Notes: generated by a model from the sequence alone, not told the origin. Shown: positions 34,524-43,753, counted from the stretch's first letter. The stretch: DNA of 64,000 bases from Candidatus Nitrososphaera evergladensis SR1 (GCF_000730285.1 NZ_CP007174.1:1798001-1862000), one strand, 5' to 3'. Translations and numbers: made by a program.

Positions 34524-34561
34524 CTACGGGTACAGCCATCTAGAATGAGGATTCAACATCC

Positions 34562-34569
34562 TTTAATAT
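34562..34569 (+). promoter_or_regulatory. TATA box for the secreted beta-propeller gene
   Basis: tttaatat lies 22-29 bases before the TTG at 34591, supporting a leaderless transcript and separate transcription from the protease gene ending 39 bases earlier. Confidence 0.55.
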
Positions 34570-34590
34570 CTAGTTGACGCCTCAGGATCG

Positions 34591-35820
34591 TTGCGAGTCG
34601 CTCTTGCGACTGTGTTCGGCATCTTGTTGTTTGCTCTTCTGTCAGGAGTACGACCTTCTTTCGGTCAGCAGCAGGATGATGATCAGAATTTTGCAAATAT
34701 ATCAGCTGAGCGGGTCATATCTCTTGGGCACACTTTTAGTGCTCTAGATATTGGAATAGACCTATCTGGACAGATCCTCTTCTTAACAGACCGCAGTAAT
34801 AGAACACTAGTACTTTATGACTTAGAAAACAATGTCACGAAGAGCATAGACGTAGAGCATTATACATCTATGGTTGCGGTCGATTCAGCAACCAAGAAGG
34901 CATATGTCACGAACGGATGCGACTGTCCTGCGGCACATGACGTGACTGTAATAGATTATTCTAAAGGAGTCGGATCTGCTAAGGTGGAAGCCACTATCAC
35001 AAACGTGAGCAAAAGAGCATCGCCAATCGCGATCAACGATGACACCGGCAAGATATATGTCGGCTCCAGTTCAAACGCCCTGACTGTGATAGATGGCACT
35101 ACAAACAAAGTTGTCGGCACGATAGGAGAGGGAAGGATCAATGTTTCGGGAATAGACATCAACCCAAAAACCAATCAAGTCTATGTAATTGACAATAGTA
35201 CAACATTGTACAAGATAGATGGCGCAACAAACAAAATTCTTGGCAATATTATGATCGGACTTCCTTCTTCAGCTCCTAAAGAAGGAGGCAACGAAGGAGA
35301 TAGTAGTAAAGGCAGATTAATTCCGACGGCAATTGCGGTTAATCCAAACACGAATGTAGTATATGTCATCAATCAGAAAGTGCCCAAGCCTATTCCACTC
35401 GGAGAAGAAGCGCCTTTGTTTAATACTGCATACCTGGTTGCAGTAAACGGCACGTCCAATACCATAATTAACCCTAACATCGCCACTCTGAATAGTATTG
35501 ATTTCGACATAGCAGTAAACAATGATACGAATACAGTATATGTGCTAGGTCTTCGCAACACCGGACTCATTAAAGTTGATGGTACTACAAACAGTGTATC
35601 TCTCGAGCAGGATTTCTCTGATCTGAAGGATTCCTTTCGTCACGTTGTAGTTGATGAAAGTACGAACAAATTCTATCTGTCAGGCCGGACTGGTATCTTT
35701 GAAGTGTCAGAGAATAACAACAAGGCAAACGCACCAGAGTTTCGTGACTTTGTCATGCTAATACCCGCGCTTGCAATCGCAGCGGCGGTGATAACTACGC
35801 GTTTACTAAGAGAGTTCTAG
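34591..35820 (+). CDS. Surface-anchored YVTN/YncE-like beta-propeller
   Basis: 409 residues. Signal peptide VALATVFGILLFALLSGVRP, then repeats of about 45 residues with the YVTN-family pattern: KKAYVTNG, GKIYVGSSSNALTVIDGTTN, NQVYVIDNSTTLYKIDGATN, NVVYVINQKV, NTVYVLGLRN, KFYLSGRTG. A C-terminal hydrophobic helix (DFVMLIPALAIAAAVITTRL) with basic LLREF end anchors it in the membrane, leaving the propeller outside. Function is probably binding of protein or polysaccharide. It follows the metzincin gene on the same strand; together they may be a cell-surface module. The N-glycosylation sequon N-x-S/T is frequent, as usual for archaeal surface proteins. Confidence 0.8.
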   Translation: MRVALATVFGILLFALLSGVRPSFGQQQDDDQNFANISAERVISLGHTFSALDIGIDLSGQILFLTDRSNRTLVLYDLENNVTKSIDVEHYTSMVAVDSATKKAYVTNGCDCPAAHDVTVIDYSKGVGSAKVEATITNVSKRASPIAINDDTGKIYVGSSSNALTVIDGTTNKVVGTIGEGRINVSGIDINPKTNQVYVIDNSTTLYKIDGATNKILGNIMIGLPSSAPKEGGNEGDSSKGRLIPTAIAVNPNTNVVYVINQKVPKPIPLGEEAPLFNTAYLVAVNGTSNTIINPNIATLNSIDFDIAVNNDTNTVYVLGLRNTGLIKVDGTTNSVSLEQDFSDLKDSFRHVVVDESTNKFYLSGRTGIFEVSENNNKANAPEFRDFVMLIPALAIAAAVITTRLLREF

Positions 35821-36080
35821 CTTGATTAATGCTGAGTTGGATATACAATAAGACGGCCGATAGATTTGCGCGGGAAGCCTGCCTCGGAGTCTGACCTCTA
35901 GGCGCTATTACTTTTACATAAGCGGGCCAGTCGACAGCGAATTTTTATAAAGCCCGGCCAATAGACAATTAACTAAAAACAGGTATTCTCATTTGGCATC
36001 CGATTTTTGGTTAACTCATTTACCTTTTAGTTTGAACCATCTGGCGATCACTAAACTTAATATAATGAGATGAATTTGCT

Positions 36081-36755
36081 TTGTCTACGCAACGAAACAT
36101 GCTGGCTGTTTTTGATGTAGAAGGCGTTCTACTCGACGCCGAATATCTTCCCGTCCTCGCCTCGATTATGGGACCTGAAAAGGAAAAGGAGATCTGGGAC
36201 ATTACCAAGGCCGGCATCCGCGGCGAGATAAACTGGGAGGAAGGCCTTGTCAGGCGCGTCCATGCCCTGCGCGGCATCGACCATGACAAGGCAAAAGAGA
36301 TCGCCGAAAACCTGCCCATAATGCCCGGAGCAAAAGAGCTGTGCAGCGCGCTAAAGAACGCGGGATGGAGAATGATTGCTGTCTCTGGCGGCTTTACCAT
36401 AATCACCGACAGACTGAAGCATGACCTTGGCATTGACAAGATATTCTCAAACGAACTGATATTCAAGAACAACAAGCTTGAAGACGTAAAACTAAACGTC
36501 ACGTCGGACAAGGCGGCCGCCATCAAGTCCACGGTACAGGAATGGGGCGTGCGCAGGGACGACATCGTGGTGGTAGTCGACGGCGCAAACGACCTGAAGC
36601 TGTTCGCGCTTGCAGGCTATACCGTCGGCTTTTGCCCGGTGGAGATAGTGAAGGAAAGGGCCGACGACACCATCGAGCGACGCGACCTGAGCCTGCTTTT
36701 GCACTTGCTGGAGAAAAAGTACGGCAAGGCCGTGCTTGCCACAACAAGCAAATAG
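36081..36755 (+). CDS. HAD-family phosphatase, phosphoserine-phosphatase-like
   Basis: 224 residues with the HAD pattern: motif I FDVEGVLLDAEYLP, motif II AVSGGFTII, motif III around TSDKAAAIKS, and motif IV VVVDGANDLKLF. The SerB-type cap is inserted after motif I. The second acidic position of motif I is Glu (DxE) rather than the usual Asp (DxD), which in HAD enzymes is the general acid. So activity on phosphoserine is less certain. The first start is a TTG at 36081; an ATG at 36099 (MLAVFDVEG) is equally possible and close to the usual N-terminus. A TATA-like ttaatata at 36057-36064 stands upstream. Confidence 0.8.
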   Translation: MSTQRNMLAVFDVEGVLLDAEYLPVLASIMGPEKEKEIWDITKAGIRGEINWEEGLVRRVHALRGIDHDKAKEIAENLPIMPGAKELCSALKNAGWRMIAVSGGFTIITDRLKHDLGIDKIFSNELIFKNNKLEDVKLNVTSDKAAAIKSTVQEWGVRRDDIVVVVDGANDLKLFALAGYTVGFCPVEIVKERADDTIERRDLSLLLHLLEKKYGKAVLATTSK

Positions 36756-36799
36756 TAACTTTGCATGTTTATATCGCAACTTCATGCAATTGATGAACG

Positions 36800-37192
36800 T
36801 TGGAAAAAAGAAGGCGCGTTTCATCCGGCACAAAGTGGGAATCTGCAGTAGGGTATTCCCGGGCAGTTCGCGCAGGCTCTGTGGTACACGTTTCGGGAAC
36901 GACAGCGACTGACGAAGAGGGAAACATTGTCGGCATCGGCGATCCGTACGTGCAGGCCGTGCAGGCCATAATGAACATCGAGTCCGCGCTCTTGCAGCTT
37001 GGATCAAGCCTGGAGGAGGTAGTAAGGACGCGGATATACGTAAAAAACATCGGCGACTGGGAAAAGATAGGCGCGGCTCATGCCAAGTTCTTTGACAAGA
37101 CGCGGCCTGCAACATCGATGGTTGAGGTCAGCCGGTTCATCGACCCCGACATCCTTGTCGAGATAGAGGCAGAAGCAATCTCTGGCCAATGA
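36800..37192 (+). CDS. RidA/YjgF-family protein
   Basis: 130 residues. RidA proteins remove reactive enamine/imine intermediates released by PLP enzymes. Typical elements: [51 protein letters not shown], and the C-terminal VEIEAEA. The key Arg in [10 protein letters not shown] is present. Starts at a TTG right after a short spacer of the HAD gene, so co-transcription with it is likely. Confidence 0.88.
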   Translation: MEKRRRVSSGTKWESAVGYSRAVRAGSVVHVSGTTATDEEGNIVGIGDPYVQAVQAIMNIESALLQLGSSLEEVVRTRIYVKNIGDWEKIGAAHAKFFDKTRPATSMVEVSRFIDPDILVEIEAEAISGQ

Positions 37193-37243
37193 TAATAATC
37201 GGCTAGTTTTTGTAACCCGTAATATCATCCTCATCTATCTGCG

Positions 37244-38017
37244 TTGCCTGCAATAATAACAGTCATCCCTGTCAAAGTCAATGGCGACATTGCACCCAAG
37301 AGCGACCTTGGCTCGACAATCCTTGAATCGCTTGGCGCAAATGGCATAGAGCTGCAGGACGGCGACATCTTGGTAGTCGCGCAAAAAGCCGTATCAAAGG
37401 CGGAGGGGCGCATCATCGACCTGGCAAAGGTCAAGCCGTCAAGGAAAGCAATCCGTCTTGCCAAGGAGCTGCATAAAGACCCCCGGATAGTGCAGCTGAT
37501 ACTGGACGAGGCAAGGGAAATAGTGACTATAAAAAACGGCATCATTATCACAGAGACAAGGCACGGCTTTATCTGCGCCAATTCGGGAGTTGACCAGAGC
37601 AACCTTGCCAGAGACAATGCCGCCATACTGCTTCCGGCCAACCCGGACTCTTCTGCAAGGAGGCTGCGCGAGTTTGTCAAAAAGCAACAAAACAGGAATG
37701 TTGCCGTGGTAATAACCGATACTTTTGGCAGGCCGTTTCGGGAAGGCCAGACAAACATCGCAGTTGGGGTTGCCGGCATCAAGCCCATCAAGAACTATAT
37801 CGGAAAAAAAGACATGTTTGGCAGGAAACTGCGCGTGACTGAAATCGCAGTCGCAGACGAAATAGCGTCGGCGGCAGAGCTTACAATGGGAAAATCCGCC
37901 GGCATCCCTGTTGTACTGGTGCGCGGCTATGAATTCGAGCATGTCAGCAGGGCATCCGTAAAAGACCTGTTGCGGCCAAAAAAGCAGGATATTTTCCGGC
38001 ACACAGGCAATCGTTAA
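37244..38017 (+). CDS. cofE: Coenzyme F420-0:L-glutamate ligase
   Basis: Adds glutamate residues to F420-0 using GTP, finishing the deazaflavin cofactor used by thaumarchaea. Family motifs include DGDILVVAQKAVSKAEGRI, the SGVDQSN element, ITDTFGRPFREGQTNIAVGVAG and DEIASAAELTMGKSAGIPVV. The 257-residue size is normal. Starts at a TTG following ridA. The last residues are basic. Other F420 genes are not in the window. Confidence 0.93.
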   Translation: MPAIITVIPVKVNGDIAPKSDLGSTILESLGANGIELQDGDILVVAQKAVSKAEGRIIDLAKVKPSRKAIRLAKELHKDPRIVQLILDEAREIVTIKNGIIITETRHGFICANSGVDQSNLARDNAAILLPANPDSSARRLREFVKKQQNRNVAVVITDTFGRPFREGQTNIAVGVAGIKPIKNYIGKKDMFGRKLRVTEIAVADEIASAAELTMGKSAGIPVVLVRGYEFEHVSRASVKDLLRPKKQDIFRHTGNR

Positions 38018-38106
38018 GTACGTCTGAAACAAAAAATTGCAACCCGGATGAGCAGCGACAAATGTTTTACACAAGAATCAGGCAAACACGTGCACGTACG
38101 CGCTTT

Positions 38107-38964
38107 TTACTTTCCTGTTTGCTTTGGAACTTCTAGATCTACAAACTTTATCAGTTCATCGTTTGCCTTTTCCTTTTCTTCGATGTTTAATCCGTGCCCG
38201 CTATTCTCAAACCTGACCAATCTTGAGCCTTCTATTCCCCTGTTCATTACATTTGCAAGATCAAAAGGACAGATCTTGTCGTTAACGCCGTGAAATATTG
38301 CCACTGGCAACTTTCTTTCGCTGATTTTCCGCATGTCATCACGGAGATCCGCATCACGCAGCTCTTCCAGACACTTTACTGTGGCGTACGGCGATGCCTG
38401 CATGTTTATTGCAAACAGCCAGTTCCTAGTCTCTTGGCTTTGGGAGTCTTCGCTGCGAAAAAAGATCTTGATAAAATCGTGGACCATCTTTGCCCTGTCG
38501 TTTAAAGACTGCGCGATAAGGCTGTCGCAGTCTGACTTGTCAAGGCCGTATGGAAAGTCCTCCCTTTTTGTAAAACATGGAGCGGCCGCGCCCATGAATA
38601 TAACTTTTGAAATTCGGCCAGAAGAAAGGTACTTGGCGGCATGGTGCATTGCTATTGCGCCTCCCATCGAGAACCCAACTAGCGTTACGCCATGCAAATC
38701 AAGCGCAGTCATTACATCCTCAATATCGTCCGCAAATGTATCGTAAGTGTATTCTCCATACCATGGCTTGTCCGACCTTCCAAAGCCTCTGAGGTCCATG
38801 CCAATGCAGCGATATCCTTTCTTTTGCAACTGCATGAATTGATATTCAAACATCCCGTGGCTCGGCCATCCGTGGATAAACACTATCGTGGGTTTGCCGC
38901 CTGTTCCTTTCCGCGTGTCTTCCACGTAAAGCGATACCTCGTCGTTGACCTTGACCAGGGACAT
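38107..38964 (-). CDS. Alpha/beta-hydrolase fold enzyme
   Basis: 285 residues. Oxyanion-hole HGWPSHG, strand TLVGFSMGGAIAMHHA with nucleophile Ser99, a late acid near GVNDKICPFD, and catalytic His in NSGHGLNIEE. The lid region is helical (residues about 130-190). The architecture matches the esterase/perhydrolase/haloperoxidase-type branch; no substrate can be named. It is transcribed toward cofE, so is not in its operon. ATG start at 38964 is clear. Confidence 0.85.
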   Translation of the reverse strand: MSLVKVNDEVSLYVEDTRKGTGGKPTIVFIHGWPSHGMFEYQFMQLQKKGYRCIGMDLRGFGRSDKPWYGEYTYDTFADDIEDVMTALDLHGVTLVGFSMGGAIAMHHAAKYLSSGRISKVIFMGAAAPCFTKREDFPYGLDKSDCDSLIAQSLNDRAKMVHDFIKIFFRSEDSQSQETRNWLFAINMQASPYATVKCLEELRDADLRDDMRKISERKLPVAIFHGVNDKICPFDLANVMNRGIEGSRLVRFENSGHGLNIEEKEKANDELIKFVDLEVPKQTGK

Positions 38965-39123
38965 GCCAAGAAGAGTGCGTGTGTGTAAATTAATGGGTTT
39001 TGCAAATTAATTCAGGTGGATTGTCAGGTGGCAAAAATAATGATGCTTCTGCAGCGATTTTCATTTTTTCGATGTATTATGCTGTGCAAATCTATCATTT
39101 TTTCAACACAAAACCTGTAGTTA

Positions 39124-39143
39124 GGAAAAGCCAAGGCTTTTCC
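39124..39143 (+). promoter_or_regulatory. 20-base palindrome upstream of the tusA TATA box (candidate operator)
   Basis: GGAAAAGCC and GGCTTTTCC form a perfect 9-bp inverted repeat with an AA spacer. The element ends 8 bases before the TATA sequence ttaatata at 39152-39159. That is the place where an activator or repressor would control the tusA-cysteine synthase operon. It is not at a gene end, so a terminator is unlikely. Confidence 0.55.
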
Positions 39144-39151
39144 AAAAACAC

Positions 39152-39159
39152 TTAATATA
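39152..39159 (+). promoter_or_regulatory. TATA box of the tusA operon
   Basis: ttaatata within cacttaatataacg, about 34-41 bases before the tusA ATG, giving a short leader of roughly 10 bases. Confidence 0.6.
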
Positions 39160-39192
39160 ACGCTGTTGTCAAGTATTCCTGTTCATTAGTAT

Positions 39193-39441
39193 ATGAGTAC
39201 CAGCAGTAGTAGCAGCCCAACAAAGTCAATTGACGTGAGGGGACTTTACTGCCCCGAGCCTGTCTTCCGGACAAAGATGGAAATTGAGCGCCTGTCAATC
39301 GGCGATGTCTTGAAAATAGTCGCCGACGACCCGGAATCCGAGGAAGACATTTCAAGGTGGGTCAAGCGCAACGGCCACGAGCTTTTGGCCATCAACAAGA
39401 CCCAGAAGGACCTGGAGTTCATAATCAAAAAGGCGAAATAG
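39193..39441 (+). CDS. tusA: TusA/SirA-like sulfur carrier protein
   Basis: 82 residues. After a Ser-rich leader comes the family signature IDVRGLYCPEPVFRTK: the Cys in CPEP carries a persulfide in TusA proteins, and transfers sulfur to acceptors. Then IGDVLKIVADDPESEEDISR and a final helix-strand. It is five bases upstream of a cysteine synthase, so a role in sulfur handling for cysteine or cofactor synthesis is a reasonable guess. The family is also involved in tRNA thiolation and regulation, and this gene alone cannot distinguish them. Confidence 0.88.
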   Translation: MSTSSSSSPTKSIDVRGLYCPEPVFRTKMEIERLSIGDVLKIVADDPESEEDISRWVKRNGHELLAINKTQKDLEFIIKKAK

Positions 39442-39446
39442 GAAAA

Positions 39447-40457
39447 ATGACAACAACCGCAGCAGTTGCAAGCCCGGACGTTGTGCAGCGCATCGGCCAG
39501 ACTCCACTTGTAGAGCTAAAATCGTTTTCAACAAAGAACGTCAAGATGTACGCAAAACTTGAATGGCACAACCCGTTTGGCTCTGTCAAGGACCGCGCCG
39601 CATACTGGATGATAAAGGACGCTGAAAAGCGCGGCATCTTGAAAAAAGACAAAAGCATAATCATCGAGCCAACGTCCGGCAACACCGGCATTGCACTTAC
39701 CGGCATCGCAACTGCGCTTGGCTACAAGGTGGAAATAGTAATCCCAGAAAAGGTAAGCGAGGAGACGAAAAACATCCTGCGGCACCTTGGCGCGACCCTG
39801 CACGAGACCTCTGACGACCTGTGCCCAAGGGTAGGCGCAGGCACCGACCAGAGCATCGCACTTGCCAAGGCAATTTCCAAGCCAAGGCCTGACATTTACT
39901 ACATGCCAAACCAGTACGAGAACGATGCCAACTTTCTTGCCCACTATGAAAGCACGGGGCCTGAAATCTGGAAGCAGACAAACGGCGCCATCACCCATTT
40001 TCTGACAGGCTGCGGCACCGGCGGTACGATAACTGGCACGGCGACGTACCTGAAGGAAAAGAACAAGAGCGTCAAGGTAGTGGCAGTGCAGGCGCAAAAG
40101 AACCACCTGTTACAAGGACTGAGGAACTTTGAAGAGTCGGCAATGCCTGACCTGTTCAAAAAGCGCCAGTCGGTGGTGGACGAGTGGTTCACCGCGACAA
40201 ACAAGGGCTCGTTTGATGCGGCAAGGCTGCTTGCGGAAAAAGAGGGACTCCTTGTGGGGCCTTCGTCTGGCTCTGTCATGGAGTCAATGCTTGCAACCGC
40301 GCAAAAGATGGACTCGGGCGTGCTCGTAGGGATATTTGCAGACGACGGCCGCAAGTTCAAGAGCCTCTACGTGCGCGAAGGCGTCTTTGCCGAGCAGGAG
40401 TATGACCGTGCCCTGAAAAACGCCAGGCACATGTCGAGCCTGGCCTACAGCCTCTAA
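39447..40457 (+). CDS. cysM: Cysteine synthase (PLP-dependent beta-replacement enzyme)
   Basis: 336 residues from the ATG at 39447. PLP lysine sits in NPFGSVKDRAAYWM. The substrate/phosphate motifs are EPTSGNTGIALTGIA and GCGTGGTITGTATY. It forms cysteine from an activated serine (O-acetylserine or O-phosphoserine) and sulfide or a sulfur carrier. The C-terminal extension after GPSSGSVMES is typical. Which activated serine is used is not decidable by eye; the closeness of tusA suggests carrier-bound sulfur may be the donor. Annotated cysM/cysK family with equal uncertainty between the two. Confidence 0.88.
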   Translation: MTTTAAVASPDVVQRIGQTPLVELKSFSTKNVKMYAKLEWHNPFGSVKDRAAYWMIKDAEKRGILKKDKSIIIEPTSGNTGIALTGIATALGYKVEIVIPEKVSEETKNILRHLGATLHETSDDLCPRVGAGTDQSIALAKAISKPRPDIYYMPNQYENDANFLAHYESTGPEIWKQTNGAITHFLTGCGTGGTITGTATYLKEKNKSVKVVAVQAQKNHLLQGLRNFEESAMPDLFKKRQSVVDEWFTATNKGSFDAARLLAEKEGLLVGPSSGSVMESMLATAQKMDSGVLVGIFADDGRKFKSLYVREGVFAEQEYDRALKNARHMSSLAYSL

Positions 40458-40527
40458 ACTGAACTAGAGTATTCTTCTAGTGGATACAAACATAAGCTCA
40501 ATAGGCTGAATCAACAAGCAACGTGTG

Positions 40528-41700
40528 ATGCGCCATTCCCTGACAGCAATGGCTCTGTCAGCAGCATTGGTGGCGTTTCTTGTTTTTGCAGGGATGCTTC
40601 AAAACGTCTTTGCGCCTATTCCGCTCATTGAACAACTTCAAGGATACCTTGATCCTGAGACAAAACTGTACGTGGGCATGGGCGAAATCGTCAACTATTC
40701 TGCAGACAGCTATCCTATGGGAAACGTAAAACTGGACCTAGAGTTTCAGGGCGACAATGGCCGCGTGCATTATTCAGAGCCGACCGTAACCAACCTGCTT
40801 CCTGTCAAAGGTGGCTTTAGCATCCCGCCGGGGATGGCTCTGCCGTTTGTCATAGTCTTGAATGATACCAGTCTTTCTTCCAAGGTAAAGTCAATCGAAG
40901 ACGTAGCTTCTCAAACAGGAAGCGGCACATGGAAGCCTGCCGACTTGGTGGTTACGCCCGGCCAAATCCATTCAATATCTGAAAGCGAGTTTGACGGAGT
41001 GAAATACAAGACGTGGGCCATAGAGGGAACAATACTCAACAATTACACCCAGCCTACCACACACGTCTACGTTGTGGCTGGCATACACGAAGGCTACAGG
41101 CTGGTTGGAGTTGCAGGCTACTCGCAAAAGGACAAGCAGCCACTCACGCTAGGTGGGATGGAGAAAAAGAATTTCACACTGTATGCGACGATGCCGGCAA
41201 ACGTCAATCCAGACCGCGTCAACTTTCTCGCCGAATCTGACGATTCTTCAATGATGCGGGACAATTACCTGCCAATCCTGTCAAAGTACAGCGTTAATGG
41301 CGTGCCTGTAGGCTCTGTCGATAATGTTATCATCGATAACAAAACTGTCACTTTTACCGCTGAACTTTCAAACTTTGCAAGAAAGGACGTGGATTTTGAT
41401 GTGGTGTTTCAGGTGCTAAAGGTGCCGTTTAGCGGGCAGTATGGCAACACAATAAACGATGACTTGCTTTTGCAGCAAAGCACCACCGCAGACCTGCAAG
41501 TCCTTCACTCGTCAATAAACGCGCTAGGTACTGCCACGGTTGACTATTCATGGACGGCTGACTCAGGCGGCTACTATGCGTACGCGATTTATGTTGTAAA
41601 TGACTTGGACTCGCCAAAGATGCTTTCGAAACCTTTCATGTACAAGGTGTCCGGCTATCCTCCGCGCTTTTTGGCAAGCGACATGCTGCACGTGAAATAA
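40528..41700 (+). CDS. Secreted hypothetical protein, beta-rich
   Basis: 390 residues. N-terminal signal peptide (LTAMALSAALVAFLVFAGM). The mature part has Ig-like strands such as WAIEGTILNNYTQPTTHVYVVAG and VTFTAELSNFARKDVDFDVV, with repeating Asn-x-Ser/Thr sequons. No catalytic motif, no C-terminal anchor. Similar two-domain secreted proteins of unknown role are frequent in Thaumarchaea. The GTG at 40525 directly before the ATG is an alternative. Starts 70 bases after the cysteine synthase and may share its transcript. Confidence 0.6.
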   Translation: MRHSLTAMALSAALVAFLVFAGMLQNVFAPIPLIEQLQGYLDPETKLYVGMGEIVNYSADSYPMGNVKLDLEFQGDNGRVHYSEPTVTNLLPVKGGFSIPPGMALPFVIVLNDTSLSSKVKSIEDVASQTGSGTWKPADLVVTPGQIHSISESEFDGVKYKTWAIEGTILNNYTQPTTHVYVVAGIHEGYRLVGVAGYSQKDKQPLTLGGMEKKNFTLYATMPANVNPDRVNFLAESDDSSMMRDNYLPILSKYSVNGVPVGSVDNVIIDNKTVTFTAELSNFARKDVDFDVVFQVLKVPFSGQYGNTINDDLLLQQSTTADLQVLHSSINALGTATVDYSWTADSGGYYAYAIYVVNDLDSPKMLSKPFMYKVSGYPPRFLASDMLHVK

Positions 41701-41708
41701 AAGTTGAA

Positions 41709-42665
41709 TTACTTTTTCTTGTTGTTGCTGTGCCTTTTTTCAGAAAGCCACCTTTCGACGTCGATTGCGGCCATGCAGCCAAATCCTGCGGCAGTGACTG
41801 CCTGCCTGTAGCGGTGGTCGTGGACGTCGCCTGCTGCAAACACGCCCTCGACGCTTGTCCTTGTATTTTCCTTGAGAACCATATAGCCCTTGTCGTCAAG
41901 CTCCACCTGGTCCTTAAATATCGACGTGTTGGGCTCATGGCCGATAGCAACAAAGAGGCCTCCTGCCTTGACCGTCGTCTCTTTGCCCGTTTTCAGGTTC
42001 TTTAGCGATACCGTGGCGACCTTTTTGTCGCCCTTGATGTCGGTGACGACGTTGTTCCACAGGAACTCGATCTTGGGGTTCTCCTTTGCCTTTTCCTGCA
42101 TTATCGCGCTTGCGCGCAGGGTATCGCGCCTGTGCACGAGTTTTACAGACTTGCCAAACTTTGTCAGAAACGTTGCCTCCTCCACTGCAGTGTCTCCGCC
42201 GCCAACGACCACAATGTCCTCGCCCTTGAAGAATGGACCGTCGCACGTTGCGCAGTACGAAACGCCCCTGCCTCCAAACTGCTGCTCTGCAGGTATGCCG
42301 AGTTTCCTGGGCGACGCGCCGGTGCAGATAATGACTGCGTCAGAGTCGTACGTTTCAGAGTGGGTGGTTATCTTGAATGGCCTCTGCTTGAAATCGACCT
42401 GCGTGACTTCGTCGTCTATGATTACTGCGCCAAAGCGCTCGGCCTGCTGGCGCATGTTCATCATAAGCTCCGGCCCGAATATGCCGCTTGGAAATCCGGG
42501 ATAGTTCTCGACCTCGCTTGTGGTCATCAGCTGGCCGCCAGGGAGCGTGCCGGAGATTACAAGGACTGAAAGTTTTGCGCGGGAGGTGTAAACGCCGGCC
42601 GTATAGCCTGCGGGACCCGAGCCAATTATAATGACGTCGTAATGCTTTTGAATGGTTTCGGCCAA
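41709..42665 (-). CDS. trxB: Thioredoxin reductase
   Basis: Reduces thioredoxin with NADPH through FAD and a redox disulfide. FAD site VIIIGSGPAGYTAGVY, active-site SYCATCDGPFF (Cys-Ala-Thr-Cys), NADPH site VVVGGGDTAVEEATF followed by LVHRRD, and C-terminal GVFAAGDVHDHRYRQAVTAAGFGCMAA. I place the start at a TTG (42665), because an attattaag TATA box lies 29-37 bases upstream (42694-42702), downstream of the ATG at 42755. The 318-residue product fits the bacterial/archaeal low-molecular-weight enzyme. Confidence 0.93.
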   Translation of the reverse strand: MAETIQKHYDVIIIGSGPAGYTAGVYTSRAKLSVLVISGTLPGGQLMTTSEVENYPGFPSGIFGPELMMNMRQQAERFGAVIIDDEVTQVDFKQRPFKITTHSETYDSDAVIICTGASPRKLGIPAEQQFGGRGVSYCATCDGPFFKGEDIVVVGGGDTAVEEATFLTKFGKSVKLVHRRDTLRASAIMQEKAKENPKIEFLWNNVVTDIKGDKKVATVSLKNLKTGKETTVKAGGLFVAIGHEPNTSIFKDQVELDDKGYMVLKENTRTSVEGVFAAGDVHDHRYRQAVTAAGFGCMAAIDVERWLSEKRHSNNKKK

Positions 42666-42795
42666 ACTGGTCAGGCTGATTTTCGGTTGACCTCTTAATA
42701 ATCCGTTCGGAGGGTGGTTTTGTATTATTGTTGTTAGATTATTTGCATTAAACATCTAAAAAACCTGAAGAATTTATATCGACAACTAGACACGG

Positions 42796-43536
42796 TCAAA
42801 TCATTCCTTTTGCAGCAAGCCGGCGGTTGAATTTATTGGCAAGCGACCTGTGTTTTAGACAGAGCATTGGATTTTCCACCTGCGTGCGTATCAGATCTTC
42901 CTGCCAGTGGGCGTTGTACAGCCTGCAGGCGTCGCTTTCGCAGAAAGGCTCGCCGTCGGCGACAAAGAAAAACAGCGCCTGAAGCACATAGCCTGCAGCG
43001 ACTTCTGTCATCCTCTTGTCGCCATAGTCGATGAACCTGCCTGCAAGTTTTTTCTTTAGCGAATTGATGTCAGCACCGAACTGAGAAATGTAAAACTCCC
43101 TTGGCTTGGCAGGCGCTTCCACGATGCCCGTGGTCGAAATTATCGACGGCGTCCCGCATATCACCGCCCTTGCGTGGTAGCGCCAGTCATCTTCTGAAAA
43201 CGTGCACGTCAAAAGGTCTGTGAATATTATGTGAACATCTGTCTGAAACGCCGGCGCAAGAATGCGCTGGAGCTCAAAGCCGTCGTACAACGCCGTCGGC
43301 CTGCCGTACAGGTCGAAATCCTGGTGCTCTTTTGGCTGGCGCTCAAACGGCTGTTTTATTTCAGAAACCCTTGCGCGCTCGATGTCTATTCTGTGATGCT
43401 CAAAGAAGAACGGCTTGCAAACGTCAAGAATGCAGTTTGTAAAGACCTGCGCCACGTCACTGATTATCCTGTCAAGATCAATTCCTGATGATGAAGAGGG
43501 CTCGGGGTAAAAGTGGACGCGGTGGAAATCCAACAA
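42796..43536 (-). CDS. Conserved hypothetical protein, thaumarchaeal
   Basis: 246 residues, globular and mixed alpha/beta, beginning MLDFHRVHFYPEP. Notable is the C-terminal part with FCESDACRLYNAHWQEDL and NPMLCLKHRSLANKFN; the Cys/His pattern could bind a metal. I recall a thaumarchaeal family (DUF6775) described as a putative metallopeptidase with similar ends, but no HExxH motif is present, so I leave the function open. Codon use is core-like. It lies 130 bases from trxB on the same strand. Confidence 0.6.
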   Translation of the reverse strand: MLDFHRVHFYPEPSSSSGIDLDRIISDVAQVFTNCILDVCKPFFFEHHRIDIERARVSEIKQPFERQPKEHQDFDLYGRPTALYDGFELQRILAPAFQTDVHIIFTDLLTCTFSEDDWRYHARAVICGTPSIISTTGIVEAPAKPREFYISQFGADINSLKKKLAGRFIDYGDKRMTEVAAGYVLQALFFFVADGEPFCESDACRLYNAHWQEDLIRTQVENPMLCLKHRSLANKFNRRLAAKGMI

Positions 43537-43753
43537 AAAGAAAAGAGGAGAATCGGTATTTTACTTTGTCTTGATCTTGGGCAGGTTTTATTATTATCAC
43601 TTGGATGATACTGAGAGTTGTTTTGCCCTGTCAATAGAAAGCATGAGTAATAAGGCAAGTCTTGACTCCGTAAAATAATGTCGCTCCGCGTGAGAAATAC
43701 AGGTGTTTATATGGCAGACCTTCCTACTGTAAGATAGTCATCCCGTTATAGTA

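Noticed and set aside
36492-37115. 207-codon minus-strand frame across the HAD and RidA genes
   Set aside because: Both forward genes are well supported by motifs; reverse frame crosses two genes.
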